Shown in pieces: positions 8,714 through 17,179 of a DNA stretch of 64,000 nt. The stretch is from Curtobacterium sp. MCJR17_020 (GTDB taxonomy: Bacteria; Actinomycetota; Actinomycetes; Actinomycetales; Microbacteriaceae). A program made the translations under genes and the position numbers. Position 1 is the first letter of the stretch. The number at the start of each line of letters is the position of its first letter. The DNA lies in the NCBI RefSeq assembly GCF_003234365.2, contig NZ_CP126260.1, forward strand, positions 1,984,001 through 2,048,000. The letters run 5' to 3'. Under the pieces are notes generated by a model that saw only the letters and a program-made list of their open reading frames with translations, ran no database searches and had not been told where the DNA came from.

Positions 8714-9127
8714 ATGGCACGGACCCGGCGACAGCCCAGCGAACGCATCCTCATCGCCGGCGGCGTCGAGGACCTTCCGGAGATCCGCCGTCAGCTCGAA
8801 GACCTGCCGGAGAACGCGTACGGACAGGTCTTCGTCGAGGTCGCCCTCGACGAGCAGATCCGCAACCTGCCCGCACCGCCCCGCGTGACCGTGACGTGGC
8901 TGGTCCGCAGCGCCCGCGCCTCGGCGGTGTCGCCACTCGTCTTCGCCGACCACGGCGAGGCCCTCGCGCACGCCCTGACCGGCTGGGCGGCCGAGTGGTG
9001 CGTCGCCGACTGCGAGCCGCGCACGAGCGTCTGGATCGGGTGCACCGACAGCCCCTGGGTCGAGCGCGCGCGTTCCGCCGTCCAGATCGAGCTGAGCGAC
9101 GCCGGCTTCGACACGCTCGTCGGCTGA
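8714..9127 (+). CDS. SIP-like (siderophore-interacting protein C-terminal) domain protein
   Basis: A 137-residue protein resembling the NAD(P)H-binding half of siderophore-interacting proteins: RILIAGGVEDLPEIRRQL, then GQVFVEVALDEQI and VTVTWLVRS. The usual N-terminal FAD-binding domain is absent, so this is a free-standing SIP domain. The family reduces ferric siderophores in the cytoplasm; whether this short form does so alone is unknown. No Shine-Dalgarno is seen. The ATG lies 12 bases after the start of a TACCGT -10 box, so a leaderless mRNA is likely. An upstream in-frame TTG at 8696 lies inside the iron box and is rejected. Confidence 0.8.
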   Translation: MARTRRQPSERILIAGGVEDLPEIRRQLEDLPENAYGQVFVEVALDEQIRNLPAPPRVTVTWLVRSARASAVSPLVFADHGEALAHALTGWAAEWCVADCEPRTSVWIGCTDSPWVERARSAVQIELSDAGFDTLVG

Positions 9128-9162
9128 CCGCTGCCCGCTGCTGGTGCCGGTAAGGGCAGCCT

Positions 9163-9192
9163 CCGCTTCCTTGCGGCATACAAGAGAAGCGG
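9163..9192. terminator. Hairpin between SIP-like gene and dps
   Basis: CCGCTTC-CTTG pairs with CAAG-(A)-GAAGCGG around a 7-base loop, an 11-bp stem with one bulge. It lies 36 bases after the SIP-like stop and ~80 bases before dps. A terminator is likely; a regulatory role for dps is possible. Confidence 0.45.
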
Positions 9193-9275
9193 GCATGGTT
9201 GTGTCCATCGGCAGCACCGAACTGGTCAGGACAGGCCCAGCGATCCGGTGTAACCACGACGCAGGAGGTTCAGAC

Positions 9276-9776
9276 ATGACCACGACCACCACCAGCACCA
9301 CGACCACCACGTCCCCGTTCTCGACGACGCCGGAGCTCGCCGCCGGAGTGGCACAGTTCCTCGCCCCCGTCGTGATCGACCTCGAGGCACTCGTCGTCAA
9401 CGGCAAGCAGGCGCACTGGCACGTCCGCGGCCGCAACTTCGTCGGTGTGCACGAGCTCCTCGACGACATCGTCGAGCACGCCCAGGCCTACGCCGACACC
9501 GCCGCGGAGCGCATCGTCGCCCTCGGCCTGCCGGTCGACTCGCGCATCGCGACCGTCGCCGCCAACACGACGCTGCCGCCGCTGTCGCAGGGCTTCCAGA
9601 ACTCCGACGTCACCATCACCGAGGTCATCGCCCAGATCGACGCGGCCCTGCTGCAGGTCCGTCGCGCCGTCGAGGGTCTCGACGAGGTCGACCTCAACAG
9701 CCAGGACGTCGTCATCGAGATCGAGCGCGGTCTGACGAAGGACCGTTGGTTCCTGCAGGCGCACCTCGCCGCCTGA
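9276..9776 (+). CDS. dps: Dps family ferritin-like DNA-protection protein
   Basis: A 166-residue Dps-type four-helix protein. Ferroxidase ligands expected from E. coli Dps are all present: His47, His59, Asp63, Asp74 and Glu78 in HWHVRG, HELLDD and ADTAAER. The N-terminus is an unusual poly-Thr/Ser tail (about 12 residues) without Lys, so DNA binding through that tail is unlikely. Dps dodecamers store iron and protect DNA from peroxide. AGGAGG at 9263-9268 precedes the ATG. It is next to an iron-regulated gene, which fits an iron/oxidative theme. A strong hairpin follows. Confidence 0.93.
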   Translation: MTTTTTSTTTTTSPFSTTPELAAGVAQFLAPVVIDLEALVVNGKQAHWHVRGRNFVGVHELLDDIVEHAQAYADTAAERIVALGLPVDSRIATVAANTTLPPLSQGFQNSDVTITEVIAQIDAALLQVRRAVEGLDEVDLNSQDVVIEIERGLTKDRWFLQAHLAA

Positions 9777-9794
9777 GTCGCGACCACCTACTGA

Positions 9795-9830
9795 CGGGAG
9801 GCCCGGTGCCGGCTGGCACCGGGCCTCCCG
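9795..9830. terminator. dps terminator hairpin
   Basis: A perfect 16-bp stem: CGGGAGGCCCGGTGCC, loop GGCT, then the exact complement. It lies 18 bases after the dps stop. There is no T-run, as usual in such high-GC genomes. The GGGAGGC...GCCTCCC stem recurs at 17028-17063 and 59869-59908. Confidence 0.75.
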
Positions 9831-9910
9831 TCCGTGTGTCGTCGGGTCTGCCCACCGCGACCTGCGTCGACCCGGCGCGCGGCTGGGCGACACGCCGCTG
9901 GCACGACGCC

Positions 9911-9964
9911 GAAGTTCCACGGACCGACGGTTCGGCGCGCGAGATGTGCAGATTTCGGAACCTC
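9911..9964 (+). repeat. 54-bp palindromic intergenic repeat, copy A
   Basis: Ends GAAGTTCC and GGAACCTC are inverted repeats with one mismatch. The interior keeps GAGATG and GATTTCGG of the family. It matches copy B (reverse complement) at about 41 of 54 positions with no gaps. It lies between the convergent dps and response-regulator genes. Confidence 0.75.
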
Positions 9965-9967
9965 GTC

Positions 9968-10026
9968 GGACGTGAGCGGCGCGTCGGACGTGAGCGGCGC
10001 GTCGGACGGGACGTGAGCGGCGCGTC
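9968..10026. repeat. 18-bp tandem repeat (3 copies) at the 3' end of the response-regulator gene
   Basis: GGACGTGAGCGGCGCGTC occurs at 9968-9985, 9986-10003 and 10009-10026; a 5-base GGACG insert separates the last two. The final copy overlaps the stop codon of the minus-strand regulator gene by two bases. Confidence 0.85.
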
Positions 10027-10687
10027 AGGCGGACGGGCGGACCAGGCCGGCCTCGTACGCCAGCACCACGGCGTGCACCCGGTCGCGCAACTGCAACTTC
10101 GCCAGCACCCGCCCCACGTGGGTCTTGACGGTCTGCTCCGCGATGAACAGGTCGCCCGCGATCTCGCCGTTCGACCGCCCGCGCGCCATGAGCAGGAAGA
10201 CGTCGCGCTCCCGGTCGGTCAGGACGTCGAGCACCTCGGTGCGCGGAGCGGCGGTGACCGGTCCGGCGACGAACGCCTCGACCAGGTGCCGGGTCACGCG
10301 CGGCGCGAGTAGTGCCTCGCCCGCGGCCACCGTGCGCACCGCGGCGACGAGCTCGTCGGCGCTCGCGTCCTTGAGCAGGAAGCCGCTCGCCCCGGCGCGC
10401 AGGGCGTCGAACACGTAGTCGTCGATGTCGAACGTCGTCAGCATGACCACGCGGACGGGTCGGTCCGTCGGCGCCGCCGTGATCCGTCGGGTCGCCTCGA
10501 TCCCGTCGAGTTCCGGCATCCGGACGTCCATCAGGATCACGTCCGGCTGCAGTCGGATCGCCGCGACCACCGCCTCGGCACCGTTCGCGGCCTCGCCGAC
10601 GACCTCGACGTCGTCCTGGGCCTGGAGGATCGCCTGCAGTCCCATGCGGAACATCTGCTGGTCGTCCACCACCATCACCCGCGTCAT
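10025..10687 (-). CDS. NarL/LuxR-family response regulator
   Basis: A 220-residue two-domain regulator. The receiver domain has the acidic pair D8-D9, phospho-acceptor Asp54 (VILMDVRMP) and Lys in FLLKDAS. The C-terminal LuxR helix-turn-helix reads LTDRERDVFLLMARGRSNGEIAGDLFIAEQTVKTHV. It receives phosphate from the kinase encoded just upstream, whose stop overlaps this ATG by four bases. Targets are unknown. The C-terminus ends RPSA next to a tandem duplication. Confidence 0.92.
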   Translation of the reverse strand: MTRVMVVDDQQMFRMGLQAILQAQDDVEVVGEAANGAEAVVAAIRLQPDVILMDVRMPELDGIEATRRITAAPTDRPVRVVMLTTFDIDDYVFDALRAGASGFLLKDASADELVAAVRTVAAGEALLAPRVTRHLVEAFVAGPVTAAPRTEVLDVLTDRERDVFLLMARGRSNGEIAGDLFIAEQTVKTHVGRVLAKLQLRDRVHAVVLAYEAGLVRPSA

Positions 10688-11901
10688 CGGCTGCCCCCGT
10701 CGGCTGCCGGTACGCGGACGGGAAGCGTCACCACGACCGTGAAGCCGCCGTCCGCCACGGGGCCGTTGTCGATCGTGCCGTCGAGCGCCGTCACCCGCTC
10801 GCGCATACCGGCCAGGCCGAAGCCACCGTCGTCGGGTGGTGCGGTCGGCACGGTGCCAGCGGGTGGAGCGGTGTTGGCGACCTCGACCCGGAGACGCGTC
10901 TCGTCCCTCTTGACCGTCACGACGGTGGACGCGCCGGGCGCGTGCCGGGCGACGTTGCCGAGCGCCTCCTGCACGACCCGGTAGACAGTGAGCTGTGCGA
11001 GCCGGTCGACGTCGTCGGCGACGTCGACGCGGAGCTCCACGGGGATGCCGGCGGCGCGCGTGGCCTGCACGAGCGCGGGCAGGTCGGCGAGGTCCGGCTG
11101 CGGGGCGCGCTCGGCGGCGGTGTCCCCGCGCAGGGTGCCGAGCAGCTGCCGCATCTCGCGCAGCGCGGTGCGCGAGGTCTCGGCGATCGCGGCGAACTCG
11201 GCGCGGGCCTCCTGCGGCAGGTCGGCGACCCGGTACGGGGCCGACTCCGCCTGCATGTGCACGACGGACATGCTGTGCGCGACGACGTCGTGCAGCTCGC
11301 GGGCGATCCGGGAGCGTTCCTCGACCGTGCGGCGCCGGGCCTGCTCGAGCTCGGCGTCGCGGCGGGCGGCGACGAGCTCCTGGCGGATGCTGCGGCGCTG
11401 CCCGATGACGACGGCGGCCGCGGCGACCAGGAGCGTGTCACCAGCCGACACGACGAAGCTCGTCGCCCAGACGGCGGGCTGGTCCCAGCGGCCCGGCGTC
11501 ACGGCGACGAGCAGCAGGGGGAGCACGGCGGCGACGGCCCAGACGATCGCGGTCAGCCGCCAGGTCGAGCGGACTCCGAGCACGACGAGCAGGACGCTCA
11601 GGCCGATGATGCCGGTGACCGGGATCGGCCACGGGCTCGTCTCGACCGGGGCGGTGAGCAGGCCGAGCGCGACGAGACCGACGAGGTGGGCGGCGGCGGC
11701 GGTGCGGGGGACGAACGGGGCGATGCCGATGCTGACCGCGAGCACCGCCGACACGAGCAGGGAGAGCGGGACGGCGACGGCGTAGTACACCGAGGTCACC
11801 GGGGCGGCGACGCTGAACAGGGACACCACCGCGACCACGAGTGCGATCCGGGTCGCCAGCGGCAGCCAGGTCGGTCGCGGGCGGAGCAGGGCGGTGGTCA
11901 C
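10684..11901 (-). CDS. Sensor histidine kinase (HisKA_3 type)
   Basis: A 405-residue kinase with an N-terminal module of about six hydrophobic segments and little extracellular sequence, so it probably senses a membrane signal. The HisKA_3 phosphorylation site is ERSRIARELHDVVAHSM with His204. The C-terminal HATPase region holds DEALGNVARHAPG-like (VQEALGNVARHAPGA) and GGFGLAGMRERV ATP-binding motifs. The start is GTG in a GTGA overlap with the broken DedA gene, so all three genes form one transcript. It pairs with the response regulator downstream. Confidence 0.9.
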   Translation of the reverse strand: MTTALLRPRPTWLPLATRIALVVAVVSLFSVAAPVTSVYYAVAVPLSLLVSAVLAVSIGIAPFVPRTAAAAHLVGLVALGLLTAPVETSPWPIPVTGIIGLSVLLVVLGVRSTWRLTAIVWAVAAVLPLLLVAVTPGRWDQPAVWATSFVVSAGDTLLVAAAAVVIGQRRSIRQELVAARRDAELEQARRRTVEERSRIARELHDVVAHSMSVVHMQAESAPYRVADLPQEARAEFAAIAETSRTALREMRQLLGTLRGDTAAERAPQPDLADLPALVQATRAAGIPVELRVDVADDVDRLAQLTVYRVVQEALGNVARHAPGASTVVTVKRDETRLRVEVANTAPPAGTVPTAPPDDGGFGLAGMRERVTALDGTIDNGPVADGGFTVVVTLPVRVPAADGGSR

Positions 11902-12656
11902 GGTCGGACGATCTCTCCGGTGGGGACGATGCGGGGTGTGGCGGACGGGGCGTGCGCGACGGGTGCGGTGCTCGCGGTCGGCACGTCGGTCGCGGGCACC
12001 CCGGTCGCGGGCACGCCGGTCGTGGGGACGATCGCGGCGGCCGCTCGGGCGGCACGGGCATCGCGCCTGCGGCTGATGCTACCGATGACCCGGTCGACCG
12101 CGATGCCGAGGCCACCCGCGACCACCATCGACACCAGGGCGGCGACGAGCGGCTCGTGCAGCACCTGCGACGCGGCCAGGGCGATCCCGACCGACGTCGC
12201 GGACCACGCCGTCCCGGCGATCGCACTGATGGCGAGGAAGCGACGGTAGGGCAGCCGGGTCGCGCCGGCGGTCATGTTCACCGCGACCCGGCCCACGGGG
12301 ATGTAGCGGCCGACCAGGATCAGGCTCGCGGACCGGCGCTGCATCTGCCGTTCGGCGAACGCGAACGCCGCAGCGATCCGCGGTCACCGGGACTGCGCCA
12401 GGCGCGCGAGTCCGATCCGGCGGCCGATCCAGTACGCCACCGAGTCACCCGCGATCGCCCCCACCGCGGCGGCCACCAGGACCCCGGCGAGCACCGGCTG
12501 GCCGGACGTGGCAGCGATGGCGGCGACGGCGACCAGCGCCGACTCGCTCGGGACCGGCGGGAAGAAGCCGTCGACGAAGCACAGGGCGACGAGCACGACG
12601 TAGACGAGCGGGCTCGCGGCCAACTCGACGACGAACGGGGTGATCTGGTCGAACAC
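11898..12656 (-). pseudogene. DedA-family membrane protein interrupted by an in-frame TGA
   Basis: Two pieces in the same reading frame make one DedA/SNARE-associated protein of about 252 residues. The 90-codon N-terminal part (MFDQITPFVVELAASPLVYVV..., FFPPVPSES) ends at TGA complementary to 12384-12386. The second piece continues in frame with RIAAAFAFAERQMQRRSAS and RYIPVGRVAVNMTAGATRL, the conserved DedA core. The interrupted codon sits where Trp (TGG) would fit (QSR-x-PRIAAAF), so a single G-to-A change explains it. The C-terminus has an extension of PATGVPATGVPATDVP repeats. DedA proteins are lipid-carrier flippases/transporters. Sequencing error is possible. Confidence 0.8.
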
Positions 12657-12749
12657 GGCGACGCTCCCTCCGTCGACGGACCTCGTCGACGGGTTCGACG
12701 CTACGGAGCACCGCGAGCGCTGCCATCCCGCCGGGGTCTCGACGACCCC

Positions 12750-14318
12750 CTACTGCGGTATGACCTTTCCGTCCGTGGTCCCCTCGGGGTCGGTCGCGGC
12801 TGCGGTCGCGGTGGTCGCTGCGGGCACGGCCGTCGCGGGCCCGGCTGTCGCGGCGGCGGCTTCACGGATGCGCCGGACCACGGCCGTCGTGGAGTGCTCG
12901 GGGACGTAGTCGACCATCACCACCTCGCCGCCGTACCCGCGCACGACCGCCGTCTCGCGGAGCATCTCGGGCGAGTAGTCACCGCCCTTGACGTAGACCT
13001 CGGGGCGCAGCCGTTCGATGAGCGGGATCGGTGTGTCGGTCGCGAACACCGTCACCAGGTCGACGCAGGCCAGGGCGGCGATCACGCCGGCGCGGTCCTC
13101 GGCCGGGTTGATCGGGCGTTCCGGGCCCTTCAGCCGTCGCACCGAGTCGTCGTCGTTCAGCGCGACGACCAGCAGGTCGCCGAGGTCCCGGGCCTGGCGC
13201 AGGTACGTCGTGTGCCCACGGTGCACGACGTCGAAGCAGCCGTTCGTGAACACCACGCGCCGACCGGCCTGACGGGCCCGTTCGACGGCGATCGCGAGTT
13301 CGTCGTGGTCGACGACGGTGGCTGCCGGTGCCGTCACCGAGTCGAGCAGGGCGGCTGCGCTGCAGACCGACGTGCCGGCTTCGCGGACGACGACGTCGGC
13401 GGCGGCCTGCGCCACGGAGACGGCGTCGCGGACGGACGCGTCGACCGCGAGCGCCACCGTCGCTGCGGCGCAGAACGTGTCCCCGGCGCCGGACGCCTGC
13501 TGCTCGGAGGCCGGCACCGCTCGGGTGCGGAAGCCCTCGTCCGTGTCGGGCTCGAGCAGCACGGTGCCGTCGCGGTCGAGCGTGACGACGGCCGCGCGGG
13601 CACCCGTCCGGGCGAGGACGTCGGCCCGTGCGCCCAGGACGGCGGCCACCCGGTCGGCGCCGGTCCCGAGGTCGCGTCCGAGCAGTGCTGCGGCCTCGCC
13701 GGCGTTCGGCGTGACGAGGTCGGGTCGCAACGACGCCCAGCGGGGCAGGTCGTGCGCGTCGACGACGATCGACCCCGGGCGGTCGCGGTCGAGCACCGGG
13801 ACGACGTCCTCGGCACGGACGCCGAGTCCGTAGTCGCAGACGACCGCGGCGTCGGCGCAGCGGACGGCTCGGGCGACGGCACGTGCCAGCCGTTCGTTGT
13901 GGTCGGCGGTCGGCGTGCCGGCCAGGTCGTCGACCCGCACCACGACCCGGTCGCCACCGACCACGCGGGACTTCGTGGTGGTGCGCGCACCGGCGATCTC
14001 GACCAGGAACGCGGTGTCGACGCCCGCGGTCTCGAGCCGTTCGCGCAGGACGTCACCGGGCTCGTCGTCGCCGATGAGTCCGACGATCCGGACGCGGGCG
14101 CCGAGCGCGCGGGCGTTCACCGCGGTGTTCGCCGCGCCGCCGGGCACCGCGATGGTCTCCGTGACCCGGACGACCGGTGCCGGTGCCTCGCGCGAGACCC
14201 GCTCGGCCTCGCCCACGGTCCACCGGTCGAGGATGCAGTCGCCGATCACGACGACGAGTGGTTCGCGGTCGTCGATCGTGGCGACCAGGTCGCGGACGAG
14301 CCGGACGTCGACGCTCAT
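12750..14318 (-). CDS. HldE-like bifunctional heptose kinase/nucleotidyltransferase 1
   Basis: A 522-residue two-domain enzyme. The PfkB kinase domain has GDCILDRW, PGGAANTAVNARALGA and SGAGDTFCAA with catalytic Asp280. The nucleotidyltransferase domain has TNGCFD (358-363), VHRGHTTYL, KGPERPI and KGGDYS. In Gram-negatives HldE makes D-glycero-D-manno-heptose-1,7-bisphosphate and then ADP-heptose. Here it should supply activated heptose (nucleotide uncertain) to the GT9 enzymes nearby. The C-terminus adds a ~35-residue Ala/Thr-rich tail. The start ATG overlaps the aldehyde dehydrogenase stop. A second paralogue lies at 17920-19302. Confidence 0.88.
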   Translation of the reverse strand: MSVDVRLVRDLVATIDDREPLVVVIGDCILDRWTVGEAERVSREAPAPVVRVTETIAVPGGAANTAVNARALGARVRIVGLIGDDEPGDVLRERLETAGVDTAFLVEIAGARTTTKSRVVGGDRVVVRVDDLAGTPTADHNERLARAVARAVRCADAAVVCDYGLGVRAEDVVPVLDRDRPGSIVVDAHDLPRWASLRPDLVTPNAGEAAALLGRDLGTGADRVAAVLGARADVLARTGARAAVVTLDRDGTVLLEPDTDEGFRTRAVPASEQQASGAGDTFCAAATVALAVDASVRDAVSVAQAAADVVVREAGTSVCSAAALLDSVTAPAATVVDHDELAIAVERARQAGRRVVFTNGCFDVVHRGHTTYLRQARDLGDLLVVALNDDDSVRRLKGPERPINPAEDRAGVIAALACVDLVTVFATDTPIPLIERLRPEVYVKGGDYSPEMLRETAVVRGYGGEVVMVDYVPEHSTTAVVRRIREAAAATAGPATAVPAATTATAAATDPEGTTDGKVIPQ

Positions 14319-15730
14319 CGCGTGCCGCCGGCGGTGCGTGCGGGCGCGGGCTCGAGGTGCACGACCGTAGTGGTGGTCATCTCGTCGAGCAGGTGCGGGC
14401 CGTACCCGAAACCCGCTCCGGAGGCACGGCGCGGCTGGGCGCTGCCGCCCGGTGCACCACCGAACACCGCGTTGACCTTGACGGTGCCCACCGGCAGTTC
14501 CGCGGCGGCGCGCAGGGCGTGACCGGTGTCGTTCGTCAGGACGGTGGCGGCCAGGCCGTACCGGTCGGCGGCGGCGAGCCGGAGACCCTCGTCGAAGTCG
14601 GCCACGACGCGGACCGGTGCGATCGGACCGAAGGTCTCCTCGGTCATCACGAGCATGTCGTCGGAGCACCCGGTGAGCACGGTCGCCGGGTAGAAGGACC
14701 CGACGCCGTCCGGGATGACCCCACCGGTCCGTGCCGAGGCACCGCGCTGCAGGGCGTCGTCGACGTGGGACTGCACGGTGCTGCGCAGCCGGTCGTCGAC
14801 CAACGGTCCGTAGCTCGTCGCGGGTGCGGCGGTGCGGCGCTCCGCCTCGGCCACGAGGGCGGCGACGAACGGCTCGGCGACGTCGCGGTGCACGTAGACG
14901 CGCTCGACGCTGGTGCAGATCTGCCCGGTGTTCGCGAACGCGCCGAGCGCCACCTGGGCGGCGGCCCACTCCGGGTCGACTTCGGCGTCGACGACGACCG
15001 CGTCGTTCCCGCCGTTCTCACGGACCACGTGGGCTCGGGTCGCGACGGCGACCTCGGACAGCCGGTCACCGGTCGCGGTGGACCCGACGTGCGCGTAGAC
15101 GTCGATGCCGTCCTGGGCGAGCAACAGCTCGCCGGTCGAGCCGTCCCCGTCCACGCCGACGAGCACGCCGTCGGGCAGGACCTCGGCGAGCAGCGCGTTC
15201 AGGCGCGCGATGGTGGCGGGGGACCGCTCGCTGCCCTTGTGCACCACGGTGTTGCCCGCCACGATCGCGGCACCGAGGATGCCGCAGGCCACGGCGACCG
15301 GGTCGTTCCACGGCGTCAGGGCGAGCACGACTCCGCGGGGGTGCGGGACGGCCCAGTCGGCTGCCCCGAACTGCCCGCGCAGGGCCTCGCCGCGGTGCAC
15401 CGGCCCGAGCTCGGCGTACTGCACGAGCGTCCCCACGCCGGCTTCGACCCCACCGAGTGCGTCGCCCGGCACCTTGCCGGTCTCGCGGGTGTTCAGGTCG
15501 GCGAGCTCCTGCGCGTGTGCGCGCACGTGCTCGGCCGCCGCGTGCAGCAGCGCCCCGCGCTCGGCCGGGGCGGTGCGTGCCCAGGAGCCGGCAGCGGCCC
15601 GGGCGCGGGCGACCGCATCGCGGACCTCGGCTTCGGAGGCACGGGGCAGGGTCGACGCGACCGTCCCGTCGACGGGGTCGGTCACCACCAGGTCCGTGGC
15701 GGCGTCGGCAGCGGCGGGTGCGATCGTCAT
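14315..15730 (-). CDS. Aldehyde dehydrogenase family protein
   Basis: A 471-residue NAD(P)-dependent aldehyde dehydrogenase. Catalytic Cys272 is in GQICTSVERVYV and general-base Glu238 in VRENGGND, a deviation from the usual ELGGK. Other motifs are TPWNDPVAVACG, EETFGPIAPV and the C-terminal GGAPGGSAQPRRASGAGFG. It is first gene of an operon with HldE 1 (ATGA overlap), so an aldehyde oxidation tied to the glycan locus is possible; no specific substrate can be named. GGAAGGACACC precedes the ATG. Confidence 0.85.
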   Translation of the reverse strand: MTIAPAAADAATDLVVTDPVDGTVASTLPRASEAEVRDAVARARAAAGSWARTAPAERGALLHAAAEHVRAHAQELADLNTRETGKVPGDALGGVEAGVGTLVQYAELGPVHRGEALRGQFGAADWAVPHPRGVVLALTPWNDPVAVACGILGAAIVAGNTVVHKGSERSPATIARLNALLAEVLPDGVLVGVDGDGSTGELLLAQDGIDVYAHVGSTATGDRLSEVAVATRAHVVRENGGNDAVVVDAEVDPEWAAAQVALGAFANTGQICTSVERVYVHRDVAEPFVAALVAEAERRTAAPATSYGPLVDDRLRSTVQSHVDDALQRGASARTGGVIPDGVGSFYPATVLTGCSDDMLVMTEETFGPIAPVRVVADFDEGLRLAAADRYGLAATVLTNDTGHALRAAAELPVGTVKVNAVFGGAPGGSAQPRRASGAGFGYGPHLLDEMTTTTVVHLEPAPARTAGGTR

Positions 15731-15875
15731 GGTGTCCTTCCGGAGGGCGTACGGGGGTCAGACGGTGCTCGGACACCGCTGTGTGCCGACTCGATTCCGC
15801 GCTTCGTGTCCATCGGTGCCCGTCCGTCGCCCGGTGCTGGACGTCCCACCGGCATCCGACCGGTAGACGAGAGGC

Positions 15876-16973
15876 GTGCAGCAGATCGGTGTGGGCGGAG
15901 AGCGGTTCGACGGCGTGACCGAGATCGCGGTGCTCCGCGGAGGGGGCCTCGGCGACCTGATGTTCGCCGTGCCGGCCCTCGAAGCCCTCGCCGCGGCCTA
16001 CCCGGACGCGCGCATCACGCTCCTCGGCACGCCCGCCGCGGCAGCGCTCCTGGGCGGCCGGACCGACGCCGTGCACGCCTTCGAGGAACTCCCGGTCGCA
16101 CCGGGTGTCCGCGACGCCGGCGACGATGCTCCTGATGCCGAGGACTTCTTCGCCCGGCTGTGGGGCCGGTTCGACCTCGCGGTGCAGCTGCACGGTGGGG
16201 GCCGCAACTCGAACCCGTTCCTGCTCCGGCTCGGCGCCCGGCACACCGTCGGCACCGCGACCGAGGACGCCGAGGTCCTCGAGCGCTGGGTGCGCTACGT
16301 CTACTACCAGCACGAGGTCCTGCGTGCCCTCGAGGTCGTGTCGCTCGCGGGGGCCGCCCCCGTCACGCTCGACCCGCGGGTGCGCGTGTCCGACGACGAG
16401 CGGGCAGCGGTCCGCGAGCGGCTCGGCGTCGCCGGGGACGGCACCCGGCTCCTGGCGATCCACCCCGGGGCGACGGATCCGCGCCGCCGATGGAGCCCCT
16501 CGCGCTTCGCCGAGGTCGCCCGTGTCCGGCTCGCCGCCGGGGACGACGTGGTGCTCGTCGGCGACGCGTCGGACGTGCCGGCGTCGACCGCCATCGTCGA
16601 CGCGCTGCCCGCCGACCTCGCCGGACGCGTGCACGACCTGACCGGCGCCGTGCCGCTCCGCGAGCTCCCCGCCGTGCTCGCGGCCGCCGACGTCATGGTC
16701 GGCGACGACTCCGGCCCGCGGCACCTGGCGGTCGCCGTCGGGACGCCCACCGTCGGCGTGTTCTGGTTCGGCAACGTCGTCAACGCCGGGCCGTTCGATC
16801 GCGGACGCCACCGCGTGCACCTGTCCTACGTCACGCGCTGCCCGGTCTGCGGGATCGACGTCACGCAGGTGGGGTGGACGGCCGAGCGCTGCGCGCACGA
16901 CCCGTCCTACGTCGACGAGGTCGACCCGCAGCGGGTCCTCGACGACGTCGCCGACCTGCTCCGCACCGTCTGA
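15876..16973 (+). CDS. GT9-family heptosyltransferase-like protein 1
   Basis: A 365-residue GT-B enzyme of family 9 (ADP-heptose:LPS heptosyltransferase fold). N-terminal AVLRGGGLGDLMFAVPALEAL is the acceptor-domain signature; the C-terminal half has LLAIHPGATDPRRRWSPSRFAEVA and GDDSGPRHLAVAVGTPTVGVFW, the nucleotide-sugar pocket. A late Cys-rich segment RCPVCGIDV is unusual. GTG is the start; TAGACG begins 12 bases before it and no good Shine-Dalgarno is seen, suggesting leaderless expression. It is divergent from the aldehyde dehydrogenase operon. Confidence 0.85.
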   Translation: MQQIGVGGERFDGVTEIAVLRGGGLGDLMFAVPALEALAAAYPDARITLLGTPAAAALLGGRTDAVHAFEELPVAPGVRDAGDDAPDAEDFFARLWGRFDLAVQLHGGGRNSNPFLLRLGARHTVGTATEDAEVLERWVRYVYYQHEVLRALEVVSLAGAAPVTLDPRVRVSDDERAAVRERLGVAGDGTRLLAIHPGATDPRRRWSPSRFAEVARVRLAAGDDVVLVGDASDVPASTAIVDALPADLAGRVHDLTGAVPLRELPAVLAAADVMVGDDSGPRHLAVAVGTPTVGVFWFGNVVNAGPFDRGRHRVHLSYVTRCPVCGIDVTQVGWTAERCAHDPSYVDEVDPQRVLDDVADLLRTV

Positions 16974-17027
16974 CCGCACCGTGCGCGCGTCGCCGCACCG
17001 CGCAGGCAACGTGACAAGACGGACGGA

Positions 17028-17063
17028 CGGGAGGCACGGTGCCAACCCGGCACGTGCCTCCCG
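17028..17063. terminator. Hairpin terminator after GT9 gene 1
   Basis: CGGGAGGCAC pairs with GTGCCTCCCG and, inside a single bulged G, GTGCC pairs with GGCAC around AACCC: 15 bp in total. It lies 55 bases after the stop. Confidence 0.65.
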
Positions 17064-17090
17064 GCCGCCCCGTGGCGACGACCAACGCGC

Positions 17091-17152
17091 GGTGCGAGGT
17101 TGACCACTCCGTGCAGGTCTCCGTCCCCGCACCGAGTGATCAACCTCGCACC
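17091..17152. repeat. Palindromic element with GGTGCGAGGTT arms (D)
   Basis: GGTGCGAGGTTGACCACTC (17091-17109) and GAGTGATCAACCTCGCACC (17134-17152) are inverted repeats with one mismatch in 19, around a 24-base loop. It lies between a plus-strand terminator and the end of a minus-strand SDR gene. The outer GTGCGAGGTT/AACCTCGCAC arms match those at 38765-38825. Confidence 0.7.
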
Positions 17153-17179
17153 AGGCGGAGGCGCGGCGGCAGCGAGCGC

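Noticed and set aside
12384..12386. Selenocysteine or programmed readthrough at the DedA TGA
   Set aside because: The position fits Trp, DedA proteins are not selenoproteins, and no structured element is evident after the TGA.
11898..12656. Two separate small genes in the DedA region
   Set aside because: Both pieces are in one frame and join to a single DedA domain; neither alone has a full fold, and the second lacks a ribosome-binding site at its first Met.
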